From contig CAJOFH010000004.1 of assembly GCA_905233845.1 (NCBI GenBank), forward strand, positions 1-64,000: a stretch of 64,000 nt of DNA, read 5' to 3'. The notes beneath the pieces are model-generated. The model was not told where the DNA came from. It was given only the letters and a program-made list of their open reading frames with translations, and did no database searches. The translations under genes and the position numbers were made by a program. This stretch comes from an uncultured Muribaculaceae bacterium. GTDB lineage: Bacteria > Bacteroidota > Bacteroidia > Bacteroidales > Muribaculaceae. Positions 34,789-44,928 of this stretch are shown here, one piece after another; position 1 is the first letter of the stretch, and each line of letters starts with the position of its first letter.

Positions 34789-36096
34789 GTGACAACCGAA
34801 GAACAAAAAGAAATCATCGCGCTCATTAAGCAACAAGTGGTGCCAGCCATTGGATGCACCGAGCCGATTGCTGTGGCACTCTGCGTCGCCAAGGCAACAG
34901 AACTGTTGGGGCAGATTCCCGACAAAGTGGAAGTGCGACTCAGCGCCAACATACTCAAAAATGCCATGGGCGTGGGAATCCCCGGAACGGGAATGATAGG
35001 ACTGCCTATCGCCGTTGCATTAGGAGCAATTATAGGCAAGCCCGAGAAGGAGCTGGAGGTGCTATGCGATTGCAATAAGCAGGCGGTAGAGCGTGGCAAG
35101 CAGTATATTGCCGAGGATAGAATCCATATCTCGCTCGAGGAGAACGACCCCGACAAACTCTATATCAATGTCATCGTGACCGCCGACGGGCACGAAGCGG
35201 AGGCGCGCATCAAGACGCACCACACCCACTTTGTGCTCCTGCGCAAGGACAATGAGGTGCTCTCCGATAACGACAAACCCTCTTGCCAGTGCGACTCAAT
35301 GGAGGGTGCCGAAGAGCCTAAACTGACCCTACGAAAGGTATATGACTTTGCAATGGAGACCGACCTTGATGACCTGCGCTTCATCCTTGAGGCGAAACGA
35401 CTCAACGAGGCCGCCGCTCAGAGTGGACTCCGCGAGAACTACGGTCACCAGTTGGGTAAGACCATGCAGTCGCCATTGGGACGAGGTATCATGGGCGACA
35501 GCATTTTCTCAAAGGTGCTCTCGGTTACCAGCTGTGCCTGCGATGCACGCATGGCGGGTGCCATGGTGCCCGTGATGAGCAATTCGGGCTCGGGAAACCA
35601 GGGCATATGTGCAACAATGCCAGTCGTGGTCTTTGCCGAGGAGAACCATAACACCGAGGAAGAGACCATAAGAGCGCTCATCATCTCAAACCTTACCGCC
35701 ATCTACATCAAGCAGACACTGGGAGCGCTTTCAGCGTTGTGCGGATGCGTCGTGGCGTCGACAGGCAGCAGTTGCGGCATCACCTATCTCATGGGAGGCA
35801 CCTATGAGCAAATATGCTACTCGGTCAAGAACATGATTGCCAATCTAACCGGCATGATTTGTGATGGCGCAAAGCCCTCGTGCACGCTCAAGCTCACCAG
35901 CGGTGTAAGTACTGCTATGCTCAGCGCCATGCTCGCCATGCAGCACAAGTATGTGTCTTCGCAGGAGGGAATCATCGACGACGATGTGGACCAGAGCATC
36001 CACAACCTCACCGCCATAGGCAGCAAGGGAATGGATGTGACCGACCGCTTCGTCCTCGACATCATGACCCACAAAACCAACGTGAAAAATTCATAA
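34789..36096 (+). CDS. L-cysteine desulfidase family protein (UPF0597, CyuA-like)
   Basis: The 435-residue protein matches the UPF0597/YhaM family, whose characterised members (CyuA) are 4Fe-4S enzymes that split L-cysteine to pyruvate, sulfide and ammonia; serine dehydratase alpha subunits are related. Conserved blocks are PAIGCTEPIAVALC, NSGSGNQGICATMPV and CVVASTGSSCGITYLMGG, giving the Cys residues expected for the cluster. The start is a GTG. It is placed between two near-identical Fic genes, which is unusual. Physiological substrate inferred from family. Confidence 0.87.
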   Translation: MTTEEQKEIIALIKQQVVPAIGCTEPIAVALCVAKATELLGQIPDKVEVRLSANILKNAMGVGIPGTGMIGLPIAVALGAIIGKPEKELEVLCDCNKQAVERGKQYIAEDRIHISLEENDPDKLYINVIVTADGHEAEARIKTHHTHFVLLRKDNEVLSDNDKPSCQCDSMEGAEEPKLTLRKVYDFAMETDLDDLRFILEAKRLNEAAAQSGLRENYGHQLGKTMQSPLGRGIMGDSIFSKVLSVTSCACDARMAGAMVPVMSNSGSGNQGICATMPVVVFAEENHNTEEETIRALIISNLTAIYIKQTLGALSALCGCVVASTGSSCGITYLMGGTYEQICYSVKNMIANLTGMICDGAKPSCTLKLTSGVSTAMLSAMLAMQHKYVSSQEGIIDDDVDQSIHNLTAIGSKGMDVTDRFVLDIMTHKTNVKNS

Positions 36097-36168
36097 TAAT
36101 TTTTCTATAAAAAAAGAGTTACAAGCATATCGTGCAGCTATTGTGTGGATTTCAAGACTTATAATCTA

Positions 36169-36951
36169 ATGTTTCAAAAAGAGATAGAACGTTACGAGCG
36201 AGTGCGAGCCGACTATGAGGAACGCATCGTCAAGAGGATGTCGAGCAAGGATTACCTTGACTGGCATGAAGTACTGTTCTCATGTCACTCATGTGCCATT
36301 GAGGGCAACTCATTTACCCTCGACGACACTCGAGTTCTTCAAGAGAAAGGTCTTGGTATGGTACCAGTGGGCCAGTCGTTACTGGAATGTACTGAGATTG
36401 CCGATCATTTCAGAGCGTTCCGTTACATCACCTCTAATCTTGATGCACCCTTTGACGAGGCTTTACTGAAAGAGACAAATCGCTTGGTAACCGAGAACAC
36501 TTTAGCTTATCGTGTTCCCGATGCAATTGCTGGGGAATACACGACTTGCGACACGGCTGCAGGTGACACTGTGTTTGGCAACCATGAGAAACTGATTGCG
36601 CGTGTGCCTGGCTTGATGGAATCGACTGCCGAGGCATTGACGCGTGACATCCACCCAGTGATTGTTGCAGCACGATTCCATGGTTTTTTTGAATACCTGC
36701 ACCCTTTCCGCGACGGCAATGGACGCACTGGACGACTGCTCTCCAACTGGATTATGCTGCACTGCGGTCATCCACTTATCATCATTGACATCAAAGACCG
36801 AGCAGCCTATATTGATGCCCTTCGAAAAATACGCAGCGAAGGCACCGACGAATACCTTATCTCATTCTTCTTCGCAGCCGCAACCACTCGCTTGGAAACC
36901 GAACTGGCACAAAAAGTCAAAAACACCCATCTAGGAGCGTTCTTTTTCTAA
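36169..36951 (+). CDS. Fic-family protein, autoinhibited class (copy 2)
   Basis: A 260-residue paralogue of the gene at 33873. The GTG at 36145 is open in frame, but the ATG at 36169 (MFQKEIERYERV) reproduces exactly the start and length of copy 1. HPFRDGNGRTGR and the inhibitory SCAIEG are unchanged. Differences cluster in the first 30 residues and at scattered surface-like positions (for example Gln/Arg near 69-70), while the core is nearly invariant. That suggests both copies are functional and possibly differ in target. The UPF0158 gene follows 17 bases later. Confidence 0.9.
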   Translation: MFQKEIERYERVRADYEERIVKRMSSKDYLDWHEVLFSCHSCAIEGNSFTLDDTRVLQEKGLGMVPVGQSLLECTEIADHFRAFRYITSNLDAPFDEALLKETNRLVTENTLAYRVPDAIAGEYTTCDTAAGDTVFGNHEKLIARVPGLMESTAEALTRDIHPVIVAARFHGFFEYLHPFRDGNGRTGRLLSNWIMLHCGHPLIIIDIKDRAAYIDALRKIRSEGTDEYLISFFFAAATTRLETELAQKVKNTHLGAFFF

Positions 36952-36968
36952 TCATAAACTCAACCACA

Positions 36969-37445
36969 ATGAAAATCAATTCACGAGAAGAACTGCTCAG
37001 TGAGATTGCCCAAGCCCTTCAATGGCAGTTTCAAGAGGCTGATGCCTATTACTGCATCGACATAACCAAGCAAGAGATTTTCTTGGTAACAGAATATGAC
37101 TGCGGAGCAGATGAAGAAGAATTGCCAGCCGATGGTGACGTAGTTTTTGTCATTGAACCTCTGGAAACATGGGAAAAAGTCGACATGATGAAAGACTTCG
37201 CATGTGAACAATCAAGAGACAATGCCACCAAACTGCTGGAGGCTTTACAATGGAGACATTTCTTCGGGCGATTCAAGGATGTCGCTGCCAGCATAGGAGT
37301 GCTTGACAACTGGTACAAATATGAAGAGGCACGCTTCAACCTGCTTGCCGAGCAGTGGCTCAAAGACAAAGGGATTGACTTTATCAACGATAAAATCACC
37401 GCCAGCCGCCATGGATCCATCTACGAAGCTCCAAGCAACGACTGA
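36969..37445 (+). CDS. UPF0158 family protein
   Basis: A 158-residue protein with the pattern of UPF0158 (PF03682): an N-terminal EI-x-x-AL segment, a middle LEALQWRHFFGRFKDVAA block, and a C-terminal NWYKYEEARFNLLAEQWLKDKGIDF. The F-(G)-RFKD and the W-(Y)-x-(Y)-E-x-R stretches are the family hallmarks. Function unknown. It follows the second Fic gene at 17 bases and could be co-transcribed with it. Acidic protein, likely cytoplasmic. Confidence 0.78.
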   Translation: MKINSREELLSEIAQALQWQFQEADAYYCIDITKQEIFLVTEYDCGADEEELPADGDVVFVIEPLETWEKVDMMKDFACEQSRDNATKLLEALQWRHFFGRFKDVAASIGVLDNWYKYEEARFNLLAEQWLKDKGIDFINDKITASRHGSIYEAPSND

Positions 37446-37572
37446 GACGAGTATGACGAGTGGAATTAGGAAAACTAAGCCCCACTCATCATCTCAGAAT
37501 GTACTTTTGATTTTTTTGCAAATCTAGACAGTTTTTACAGTTAACAGTCTGCCCCCCTTCACAATGTGTGAT

Positions 37573-37612
37573 ATAGAAAAAACAAACACTGCAGCGGTTG
37601 TCCGAGCAGTGC
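37573..37612 (-). terminator. Intrinsic terminator of the LRR-dockerin gene
   Basis: On the minus strand a hairpin with stem GCACTGC/GCAGTG (37587-37611) and an inner CGG/CCG stem is followed by TTTGTTTTTTC. It sits just beyond the stop codon at 37640. Confidence 0.65.
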
Positions 37613-37639
37613 TTGAAATGACGTGACTATTTTTTGTTT

Positions 37640-39052
37640 TTACTGATTGCCAAGCAAGTAATTGTAAATAGCGGTTATGTCGGCTGCTGTGATTGTGCCA
37701 TCGCCGTCCACGTCGCCAGTGGAGAGATAGGTTGTATTACCATTGAGCAAATAGTTATAAAGTGCTGTCACATCGCTACTCGTCACATAACCGTCGCAAT
37801 CCACATCTCCAGGGGTATTGACACACTGCTCATAATCGTCAACAAGAACATATTTGTTCCAAGGTGAAAGACTTTGGTACAAAGCTAAGGTCCCTTTTGG
37901 TACATGAACGACGCATGTACTATTGATAAATGGATTGGAAGGAGAAAAACTAACGTTTTGTGGCTCTTTTATAGGACTATAAACATGGGCAAGGCTATAA
38001 CACTGTGAGAAAGCATAAGACTCAACAGTTTTTAATGAGTCAGGTAAATACACACTTTCAAGACTATCACATCTGGAAAACGCACTGTTTCCAATTGTAC
38101 TAACATTTTTAGATATTACAATTGTTTTAAGAGAATAACAATGATAAAATGTTTGATTCGGAATCGAAGTTAATGACTCACTAAGTTTCACATTCTTTAG
38201 ACTTGAACATCCATTAAACACATTAGTACCAAGTGTAGTAACAGAATTATCCATTACAACACTTGTAAGATTGATACATCCTTTAAAAACAGAATAATCT
38301 ATTGAAAGGACTGAATTAGGAATATATATTTCAGTAAGCCCACTATTAATAAAAGCTGATCTTCCAATTGCTGTTACAGATGCGGGAATATCCACATGGT
38401 TTAGCTTAACGGCATTGTTGGCAATTTCTGGTGGGATGTATTGTACTTCATTACCAAAAGTAAGTGTCTCAAGATTTTGTAGAACAGCAGCAGTATAAGT
38501 AATTCCACCACCAAGATCTCCTTGATCTGCGCTTATAGCATTCCAGGTTAGCTCTTTTAAATTTGTGGATTCATAAAAACATGTTGTTTGGTTGTTATGG
38601 AACTTATAATTAGGCCCCACTGTTATGTGAGTCAAATTAGGGCTACTGTTAAATGCTGATGAAAATGATTTACAGCCGAGATATACACTCTCTAAACTTG
38701 GGCCACTGAGACCACTTGCACCACCAATTTCATCTGAGATAATGATGCTTTTTGTGTGTTCTCCACCAGAGATTGAGGCAGAAGACACTCTCAGCACCTT
38801 CGTTTTATGAATTTCTGTATTGTTGACCCATACTGAATAATGGTAAACCACAGTATTTGGGACTACGATACTTTCAGGATCAGTGTTGTCAGCGGCTAAG
38901 CCATTACAATAGGCAACTGCATTAGTTTCATCAATACCTTCATACCATGAGGTGCTATAAGATAAACCATTGTAGTCAAAATAATCAGCATAAAGCCCAA
39001 AAGAGAAATTACAAAAAAGTAGTAAAAAAAATAGTTTTGTTTTCATACGCAT
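37640..39052 (-). CDS. BspA-type leucine-rich repeat protein with dockerin-like C-terminus
   Basis: A signal peptide (MRMKTKLFFLLLFCNFSFGLYA) is followed by about 350 residues of LRR_5 (BspA-type) repeats of the form I-P-x-S-V-x-x-I-G-x-x-A-F (for example IPASVTAIGRSAFINSGLTEIYIP). The C-terminal 60 residues carry two dockerin-type calcium loops: GDVDCDGYVTSSDVTALYNYL and GDVDGDGTITAADITAIYNYL. Expected to be secreted or surface-bound and to take part in protein-protein contact. The same C-terminal module ends the C10 peptidase at 49726. AT-rich. Confidence 0.9.
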   Translation of the reverse strand: MRMKTKLFFLLLFCNFSFGLYADYFDYNGLSYSTSWYEGIDETNAVAYCNGLAADNTDPESIVVPNTVVYHYSVWVNNTEIHKTKVLRVSSASISGGEHTKSIIISDEIGGASGLSGPSLESVYLGCKSFSSAFNSSPNLTHITVGPNYKFHNNQTTCFYESTNLKELTWNAISADQGDLGGGITYTAAVLQNLETLTFGNEVQYIPPEIANNAVKLNHVDIPASVTAIGRSAFINSGLTEIYIPNSVLSIDYSVFKGCINLTSVVMDNSVTTLGTNVFNGCSSLKNVKLSESLTSIPNQTFYHCYSLKTIVISKNVSTIGNSAFSRCDSLESVYLPDSLKTVESYAFSQCYSLAHVYSPIKEPQNVSFSPSNPFINSTCVVHVPKGTLALYQSLSPWNKYVLVDDYEQCVNTPGDVDCDGYVTSSDVTALYNYLLNGNTTYLSTGDVDGDGTITAADITAIYNYLLGNQ

Positions 39053-39357
39053 AAAAGTTTAGCAGTTAGTAAAAGCCCTCTTTGGTCTCCGAATCAAGGT
39101 TTATGTTTATTAATAGTCAATACAAATAAGTAGCGTGGAGACTTTTCTGATTATCAACTTGGTAGTATCAGCAAACACCTTCGAAAAATAAACAGTTAAT
39201 CCCACGCGGCTTGCTATTCCACATAATATGGACGCAAATTGCATACATGAGCGTTAAAACTGTTGTATCCCTCTCTGAATGAAATTTTGGCGATTTCCTA
39301 AGTAAGGATAAAACAAAAACGCTACGAAATGTCTTCAAGTAGTGTGTTGAATTGTTG

Positions 39358-39388
39358 CAAAATTACTGATAATTTATGAAAATACAAA
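39358..39388 (-). promoter_or_regulatory. Possible promoter of the LRR-dockerin gene
   Basis: On the minus strand TTTG (39385-39388), 19 bases, TAATTTTG (39358-39365). It would give a leader of about 300 bases. Confidence 0.4.
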
Positions 39389-39549
39389 AAGATAAGGCAA
39401 AAAACTGCGTTTTGAGGCAAATAAATGGTTATATTTAAAATCCAACATTAAATAAATATGTCTACAACTGAATATTGACTTCTTGTTCACTATTTATCAA
39501 AATCTTATTAAAAATGTAGCATCAAATGGTGTTGTATTCAGTTTTTTTG

Positions 39550-39557
39550 TACCTTTG
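39550..39557 (+). promoter_or_regulatory. -7 element of glnA
   Basis: TACCTTTG, 56 bases before the glnA ATG. The nearest TTG (39532) is closer than usual. Confidence 0.5.
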
Positions 39558-39613
39558 TCAAAATTTTCGACACAATTACACTATTAACAACTTATAAAAC
39601 AAAAAACTAAATT

Positions 39614-41119
39614 ATGAACAACGACGCTTTGGTATTCAATGCCAATGAATTGGTTGCATTTTTGCAAAAGCCTAAAGAAGAATTCACTAAAGCCGACATC
39701 GTGCGTTTTATTACGGAGAATGACGTTGAGATGGTCAACTTCATGTATCCTGGCGGTGACGGTAAGCTCAAAACCTTGAACTTCGTAATCACCGACCTCG
39801 ACTACCTCGACACAATCCTCACATGCGGTGAGCGTGTTGACGGTTCGAGTCTGTTCACTTTCATCCAGGCAGGCAGCAGCGACCTTTATGTGATGCCTCG
39901 CTACTCAACCGCCTTTGTGGATCCGTTTGCCGAGATTCCCACACTGTGCATGCTCTGCTCTTACTTCGACAAAGACGGCAATCCTCTCGCCAGCTCTCCC
40001 GAGCAGACCCTCTCCAAGGCCTGCCACTCATTCAAGGAAGTGACTGGTCTTGAGTTCCACGCCATGGGCGAGCTCGAATATTATGTCATCGAAAGTGAAG
40101 AAGAAGCATTCCCCGCTATCGACCAACGCGGATATCACGAGAGCGCTCCATACGCTAAGTACAACAACTTCCGCCAGCTGTGCATGAAGTACATCGCGCA
40201 GACCGGCGGTCAAATCAAATACGGCCACAGCGAGGTGGGCAACTTCACACAAGACGGTTTGCTCTATGAGCAGAACGAGATTGAGTTCCTTCCCGTTCCC
40301 GCCGAAGAGGCTGCCGACCAGTTGATGCTTGCCAAATGGGTAATCCGCAACCTGGCTTACCAGCTTGGCCTCAATGTCACCTTCGCCCCCAAGATTACTG
40401 TGGGTAAGGCTGGCTCGGGTCTGCATGTACACATGCGCCTGATGAAAGACGGCAAGAACCAGATGCTCGAGAATGGCGTGCTGAGCGAAGTGGCTCGCAA
40501 GGCTATCGCCGGAATGATGGACTTGGCTCCAAGTATAACCGCCTTTGGAAACAAGAATCCAACTTCTTACTTCCGCTTGGTTCCCCATCAAGAGGCTCCC
40601 ACCAACGTGTGCTGGGGCGACCGCAACCGTTCGGTTCTCGTTCGCGTGCCACTGGGATGGAATGCCGACGCCGACATGTGCCACTTGGCTAACCCACAGG
40701 AGACCGACAGCAAGCGCGACACCAGTATCAAGCAGACTGTGGAGATGCGCTCGCCCGACGGAAGCGCCGACCTCTATCAGCTGCTCGCTGGCTTGTGCGT
40801 AGCCTGTCGCCACGGCTTTGAGATGCCCAACGCTCTCGAAGTTGCCGAGAAGACCTACGTTAACGTCAACATCCACGACAAGGAGCATGAGGACCGCCTC
40901 AATGACCTCGCTCAGCTCCCCGACAGCTGTGTTGCCAGTGCCGACTGCCTCGAGAAGCAACGCGCCGTTTATGAGCAGCACGGAGTCTTCAGTCCTGCCA
41001 TGATCGACGGTATCATCGCACAACTGCGCTCTTACAACGACAGCACTCTTCGTGCCGACATCAGCAGCAGCCACAAGGCCATCAAGAAGCTCGTCGACAC
41101 CTACTTCCACTGCGGATAA
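39614..41119 (+). CDS. glnA: Glutamine synthetase, type I-like
   Basis: Makes glutamine from glutamate, ammonia and ATP. The beta-Grasp N-domain (VDGSSLFTFIQAGSSDLYVMPRYST) carries the D-G-S-S motif. KITVGKAGSGLHVHMRLMKDGKN is the ATP-binding signature, and NPTSYFRLVPHQEAPTNVCWGDRNRSVLVRVP the glutamate-site region with its key Arg residues. No C-terminal adenylylation Tyr loop was confirmed. At 501 residues it is a short GlnA rather than the long GSIII (GlnN) also used by Bacteroidales. Ends in a good terminator. Confidence 0.92.
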   Translation: MNNDALVFNANELVAFLQKPKEEFTKADIVRFITENDVEMVNFMYPGGDGKLKTLNFVITDLDYLDTILTCGERVDGSSLFTFIQAGSSDLYVMPRYSTAFVDPFAEIPTLCMLCSYFDKDGNPLASSPEQTLSKACHSFKEVTGLEFHAMGELEYYVIESEEEAFPAIDQRGYHESAPYAKYNNFRQLCMKYIAQTGGQIKYGHSEVGNFTQDGLLYEQNEIEFLPVPAEEAADQLMLAKWVIRNLAYQLGLNVTFAPKITVGKAGSGLHVHMRLMKDGKNQMLENGVLSEVARKAIAGMMDLAPSITAFGNKNPTSYFRLVPHQEAPTNVCWGDRNRSVLVRVPLGWNADADMCHLANPQETDSKRDTSIKQTVEMRSPDGSADLYQLLAGLCVACRHGFEMPNALEVAEKTYVNVNIHDKEHEDRLNDLAQLPDSCVASADCLEKQRAVYEQHGVFSPAMIDGIIAQLRSYNDSTLRADISSSHKAIKKLVDTYFHCG

Positions 41120-41139
41120 TATAACTTTTTCCAATCAAT

Positions 41140-41178
41140 AAAGGTGATGATTCAACAACGAATTATCGCCTTTTTTCT
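41140..41178 (+). terminator. Intrinsic terminator of glnA
   Basis: AAAGGTGAT and ATCGCCTTT pair (9 bp, one G-U) with an additional ATT/AAT, followed by TTTTTTC. Confidence 0.75.
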
Positions 41179-41264
41179 TTCTCTCTTCCATTTTATCAAC
41201 GTTAATTTTAATTAAGGGAAGGGTGTAATGTGGCTTGCATGAGGTGAGTTTAGAAATTTATATT

Positions 41265-41272
41265 TATATTTG
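41265..41272 (+). promoter_or_regulatory. -7 element of the DUF2723 gene
   Basis: TATATTTG, 54 bases before the ATG at 41327. Confidence 0.5.
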
Positions 41273-41326
41273 TAGGTTTTTTAATGAATATTTCATTAGT
41301 GCGATAATTAATAACATCCAATAAAG

Positions 41327-44300
41327 ATGAAGAAGTATAACATTATCAACAACACACTCGGCTGGCTGGTGTTCCTGGTGGCTGCCATTACCTATATGCT
41401 CACCATCGAGCCCACAGCGAGCTTCTGGGACTGCCCAGAATTTGTTTCTCAAGGTTATAAACTCGAAATTGGCCACCCGCCCGGAAACCCTATGTTTATC
41501 CTGGCGGCACGCTTTGCTGCCAACTTTGCTGGTGGCGACGTGATGGCAGTGGCCAAATGCGTCAACGCCATGTCGGCAATCCTGAGTGCAGCAACAATCC
41601 TGCTGCTGTTCTGGACCATCACCCACCTGGTTAAGAAGCTGGTGGTGAAGCGCGATGACGAAGAGATTTCACTGGCACAGTATCTGGTGATTATGGGCAG
41701 TGGCCTATGTGGCGCTCTCGCCTACGCGTGGAGTGACACCTTCTGGTTCTCGGCTGTGGAGGCCGAGGTATATGCCTTCTCGTCGTTCTGCACCGCCCTG
41801 GTATTCTGGTTAATCCTCAAGTGGGAAAACCGTGCCGACAGCCCCAGCAGCGACCGTTACTTGATATTGATAGCCTACGTCTTTGGCGTGTCGCTTGGCG
41901 TTCACTTGCTGAACTTGCTGGCGATACCCGCCATTGCGTTGATATTCTACTATCGTCGTACAAAAGAGAGCACAGCCAAAGGGTCGATTATCACACTGTT
42001 AATCTCATTTGTGATTATTGTCCTCATCCTTTACGGACTGGAGCCCGGCTTCATAGAGATGGCAGGTTACTTCGAGCGCTTCTTCGTCAACACGCTTCAC
42101 ATGAGCTACAACAGCGGTGTGCTTGTCTATGCCCTCCTGCTGCTTGGCTCAATGGCTTGGGCACTCTTTGAACTCCACCGTAACAAGAGCGAGAACCTCA
42201 AACGCCTGTCGGTGTTCGTGACCATCGTTCTCTCGGGCATGCTCATGCTCACCAACACCCTGTGGTTCCCCATTATCCTAATTATCGCCCTGGGCGTGTA
42301 TCTATTCATTTTTGCCAAGCGATTGTCGCCACGCCTCTATAGCAACGCCATCTTGTGCATAATGATGATTTTCATTGGCTTCTCGTGCTATGCTTTGGTG
42401 CTCGTGCGCAGTAGCGCCAACCTTCCACTCGACGAGAACTCGCCTAATAGTCCCTTTGCATTGACCAGCTATCTGAGTCGTGACCAATATGGCAAGTCAC
42501 CACTGGTTTATGGAAACACTCTGTATTCACAAGTTCAACGCAACAGTGAAGGCAAACCCGTCATCAAGGAAGGCCCACACAAATACACCCGCGTAGTGAA
42601 AACCGAGGAAGGTCAGCCCAACGAGTACGTAGATTTGGGTCCACAGGAAGAAGGTGTTTATGCTCCCGAGACCGAGATGCTCTTCCCCCGCATCCATAGT
42701 TCGGCCCATGCTCAAAACTATGCCGATATTCTTGGCGAAGATGAAGTGGGAACCCCCGTTAACGCCAGCATCTATGTTGATGAATATGGTAACTCTATAC
42801 AACAAATGCCTATCAACAAGCCCACATTTACCGAGAACCTGCAGTTCTTCTTCGGCTACCAGCTCGACTACATGTACTGGCGCTACTTCATGTGGAACTT
42901 TGCAGGACGTCAAAACGACATCCAGGGCAACGGCCCTGGTGACGTGACACGAGGTAACTGGATTAGCGGATTCTCATTCATCGACAATCCACGTTTGGGC
43001 GACCAGCAATACCTGCCCGACGACTATGGCACTGGCAACAAGGGTCACAACAAGTTCTACCTGTTGCCGCTACTAATGGGAATCATTGGTCTGCTGTGGC
43101 AAGCCTTCTCGGGCAAGAAAGGCATTGAACAGTTCTGGGTGGTGTTCTTCCTATTCTTCATGACAGGCATCGCTATTGTGATGTACCTGAACCAAACACC
43201 CAACCAGCCACGCGAACGAGACTATGCCTACGCTGGCTCGTTCTACGCCTACGCCATCTGGATTGGTATGGGAGTAGCCGCATTGTGGCGCTTGGCAATG
43301 TTCTTTATCGAAAAGAAGAAAAAGAGCAACGACGACAGCAAGCAAGCCGTTGCTGAGCACAAAAACAACGGTGCTGCATTGGCACTCGCAAGTGTTGCCG
43401 CCCTTATTGGCATTGTTGTTCCCTTGCAAATGGTGAGCCAGACGTGGGACGACCACGACCGCTCGGGACGCTACTGCGCTCGTGACTTTGGCGAGAACTA
43501 CCTGCAGAGCGTTGACAAGGATGCCATACTCTTCTGTAACGGTGATAATGACACCTTCCCATTGTGGTATCTGCAAGAGGTAGAGGGTGTGCGCACCGAT
43601 GTGCGTGCCGTCAACCTGAGCTACCTCGCAACCGACTGGTACATCGCTCAGATGCAGCGCGCTGCCTATGACAGCAAACCACTGCCAATGCATGCCGATC
43701 CATTGACCTACGCCTACGATAAGCGTCAATACGGCTACATTGCAAATGGTATCACCAGCGATAGCCCTATTACTGTCGATGAGTTGTTCAAGAACTACTA
43801 CAACGACGAGACCTTCAAGAACAACAGCTACGGCGAACCAATGTTCAGCAATTCTAAGATACTTATCCCCACCAACGTGGATGCAGCAATCAAGGCTCGA
43901 GTAATCCCTGAGTCGTTGCGCGACTCAACTGTAGATACCATAGCAGTTGACCTTGCCCAAGCAGCAGGAAGCGGCATGAGTGCTAGTCAGACTATGATTG
44001 TAGACCTCATCTCAAGCAGTATCGCTGGTGGCTGGAAGCGTCCTGTTTACTTCGCCACCACTATCCCCGAGAGCCTGTTCATGGGATTCTCTCCCTATAT
44101 GCTTAACACTGGTATGGCTTACCAAATCTCACCTGTCTTTACCAAAGATGTCGAGAAGCAAGACAAACCTTGCAACACCGACAAGATGTATGACATCGTG
44201 ACCAAGAAGTTCAAATGGGGCGGCCTCGACAAGGCTAAACCTGGCAGTATCTATCTTGATGAGACTGTCATACGCATGGTTACAACCACCCGCAATGCCA

Positions 44301-44908
44301 TGTTCTCACTTGCCGACGCATTGCTCACCGAGGGCAACAAGGCTGCGCTCAATGGCGACCAGACCCGCGCCGACGATCGTTACGCCAAGGCTGAGGAAAT
44401 CCTTGACTTGATGACCAAGAAACTTCCTGCCAAAGCCTGTCCTTATCAAGGTGGACTGAGCCTGTATGTCGCTCAAACCTATGCCAACATTGGTGAGCAT
44501 GGCAAACGCGCCAGCGCCAGCCAGAAAGCCGAGAAGCTTGTCTCAAGCGAACTTATGCGCTATGCCCAGTATGCCATCTACTATGAGTCGCTTGCTGATC
44601 GGAGTCTCGATGGACAATTGTCGCAAAGCGATATGGCTGTAATTAATCAACTCATCCCAGCTCTATTTGAGGTCTACCGCAAGGTCAATCCCAATGGAAT
44701 CGACAAGCTCATCAACAAGTTTAAGAACGTGAGTGTTGCCGGCAGAAAAATATCTTCCGACTTAATCGAAGTCTTGACCATGAGTTACGATGAGCGTGAG
44801 GAACAGATGAGACAACAGATGCAGCAGATGCAAGCCCAAGAGGCAGCACAGGCTGCCGAAGCTCCCGACCAGGAAGGAGCGTTCTCTCTCGATAGTTTTG
44901 CGCAATAA
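41327..44908 (+). CDS. DUF2723 membrane glycosyltransferase-like protein
   Basis: A 1193-residue polytopic protein. The first helix is followed by EPTASFWDCPEFVSQGYKLEIGHPPGNPMF, the DUF2723 signature, resembling the acidic first loop of GT-C mannosyltransferases. About a dozen helices follow to residue 670, including YLNQTPNQPRERDYAYAGSFYAYAIW, and then a large soluble domain with a Tyr/Asp-rich middle (GDNDTFPLWYLQEVEGVRTDVRAVN). The C-terminal 200 residues look TPR-like and end in a Gln-rich stretch. The family occurs throughout Bacteroidetes; protein O-glycosylation or a lipid-linked sugar role is inferred from GT-C resemblance. Confidence 0.88.
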   Translation: MKKYNIINNTLGWLVFLVAAITYMLTIEPTASFWDCPEFVSQGYKLEIGHPPGNPMFILAARFAANFAGGDVMAVAKCVNAMSAILSAATILLLFWTITHLVKKLVVKRDDEEISLAQYLVIMGSGLCGALAYAWSDTFWFSAVEAEVYAFSSFCTALVFWLILKWENRADSPSSDRYLILIAYVFGVSLGVHLLNLLAIPAIALIFYYRRTKESTAKGSIITLLISFVIIVLILYGLEPGFIEMAGYFERFFVNTLHMSYNSGVLVYALLLLGSMAWALFELHRNKSENLKRLSVFVTIVLSGMLMLTNTLWFPIILIIALGVYLFIFAKRLSPRLYSNAILCIMMIFIGFSCYALVLVRSSANLPLDENSPNSPFALTSYLSRDQYGKSPLVYGNTLYSQVQRNSEGKPVIKEGPHKYTRVVKTEEGQPNEYVDLGPQEEGVYAPETEMLFPRIHSSAHAQNYADILGEDEVGTPVNASIYVDEYGNSIQQMPINKPTFTENLQFFFGYQLDYMYWRYFMWNFAGRQNDIQGNGPGDVTRGNWISGFSFIDNPRLGDQQYLPDDYGTGNKGHNKFYLLPLLMGIIGLLWQAFSGKKGIEQFWVVFFLFFMTGIAIVMYLNQTPNQPRERDYAYAGSFYAYAIWIGMGVAALWRLAMFFIEKKKKSNDDSKQAVAEHKNNGAALALASVAALIGIVVPLQMVSQTWDDHDRSGRYCARDFGENYLQSVDKDAILFCNGDNDTFPLWYLQEVEGVRTDVRAVNLSYLATDWYIAQMQRAAYDSKPLPMHADPLTYAYDKRQYGYIANGITSDSPITVDELFKNYYNDETFKNNSYGEPMFSNSKILIPTNVDAAIKARVIPESLRDSTVDTIAVDLAQAAGSGMSASQTMIVDLISSSIAGGWKRPVYFATTIPESLFMGFSPYMLNTGMAYQISPVFTKDVEKQDKPCNTDKMYDIVTKKFKWGGLDKAKPGSIYLDETVIRMVTTTRNAMFSLADALLTEGNKAALNGDQTRADDRYAKAEEILDLMTKKLPAKACPYQGGLSLYVAQTYANIGEHGKRASASQKAEKLVSSELMRYAQYAIYYESLADRSLDGQLSQSDMAVINQLIPALFEVYRKVNPNGIDKLINKFKNVSVAGRKISSDLIEVLTMSYDEREEQMRQQMQQMQAQEAAQAAEAPDQEGAFSLDSFAQ

Positions 44909-44928
44909 ACAATTCTTTTGTTGACATA

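Larger units (their letters stand above)
39053..39613. other. 561-bp intergenic region between divergent LRR and glnA genes
   Basis: AT-rich, no gene supported. It holds a minus-strand promoter-like pair near 39358-39388 and the glnA -7 element at 39550. About 300 bases separate the minus-strand promoter from the LRR start; no riboswitch is recognised there. Confidence 0.5.

Noticed and set aside
40028-41134. 368-residue minus-strand frame across glnA
   Set aside because: Shadow of glnA, which has full glutamine synthetase signatures.
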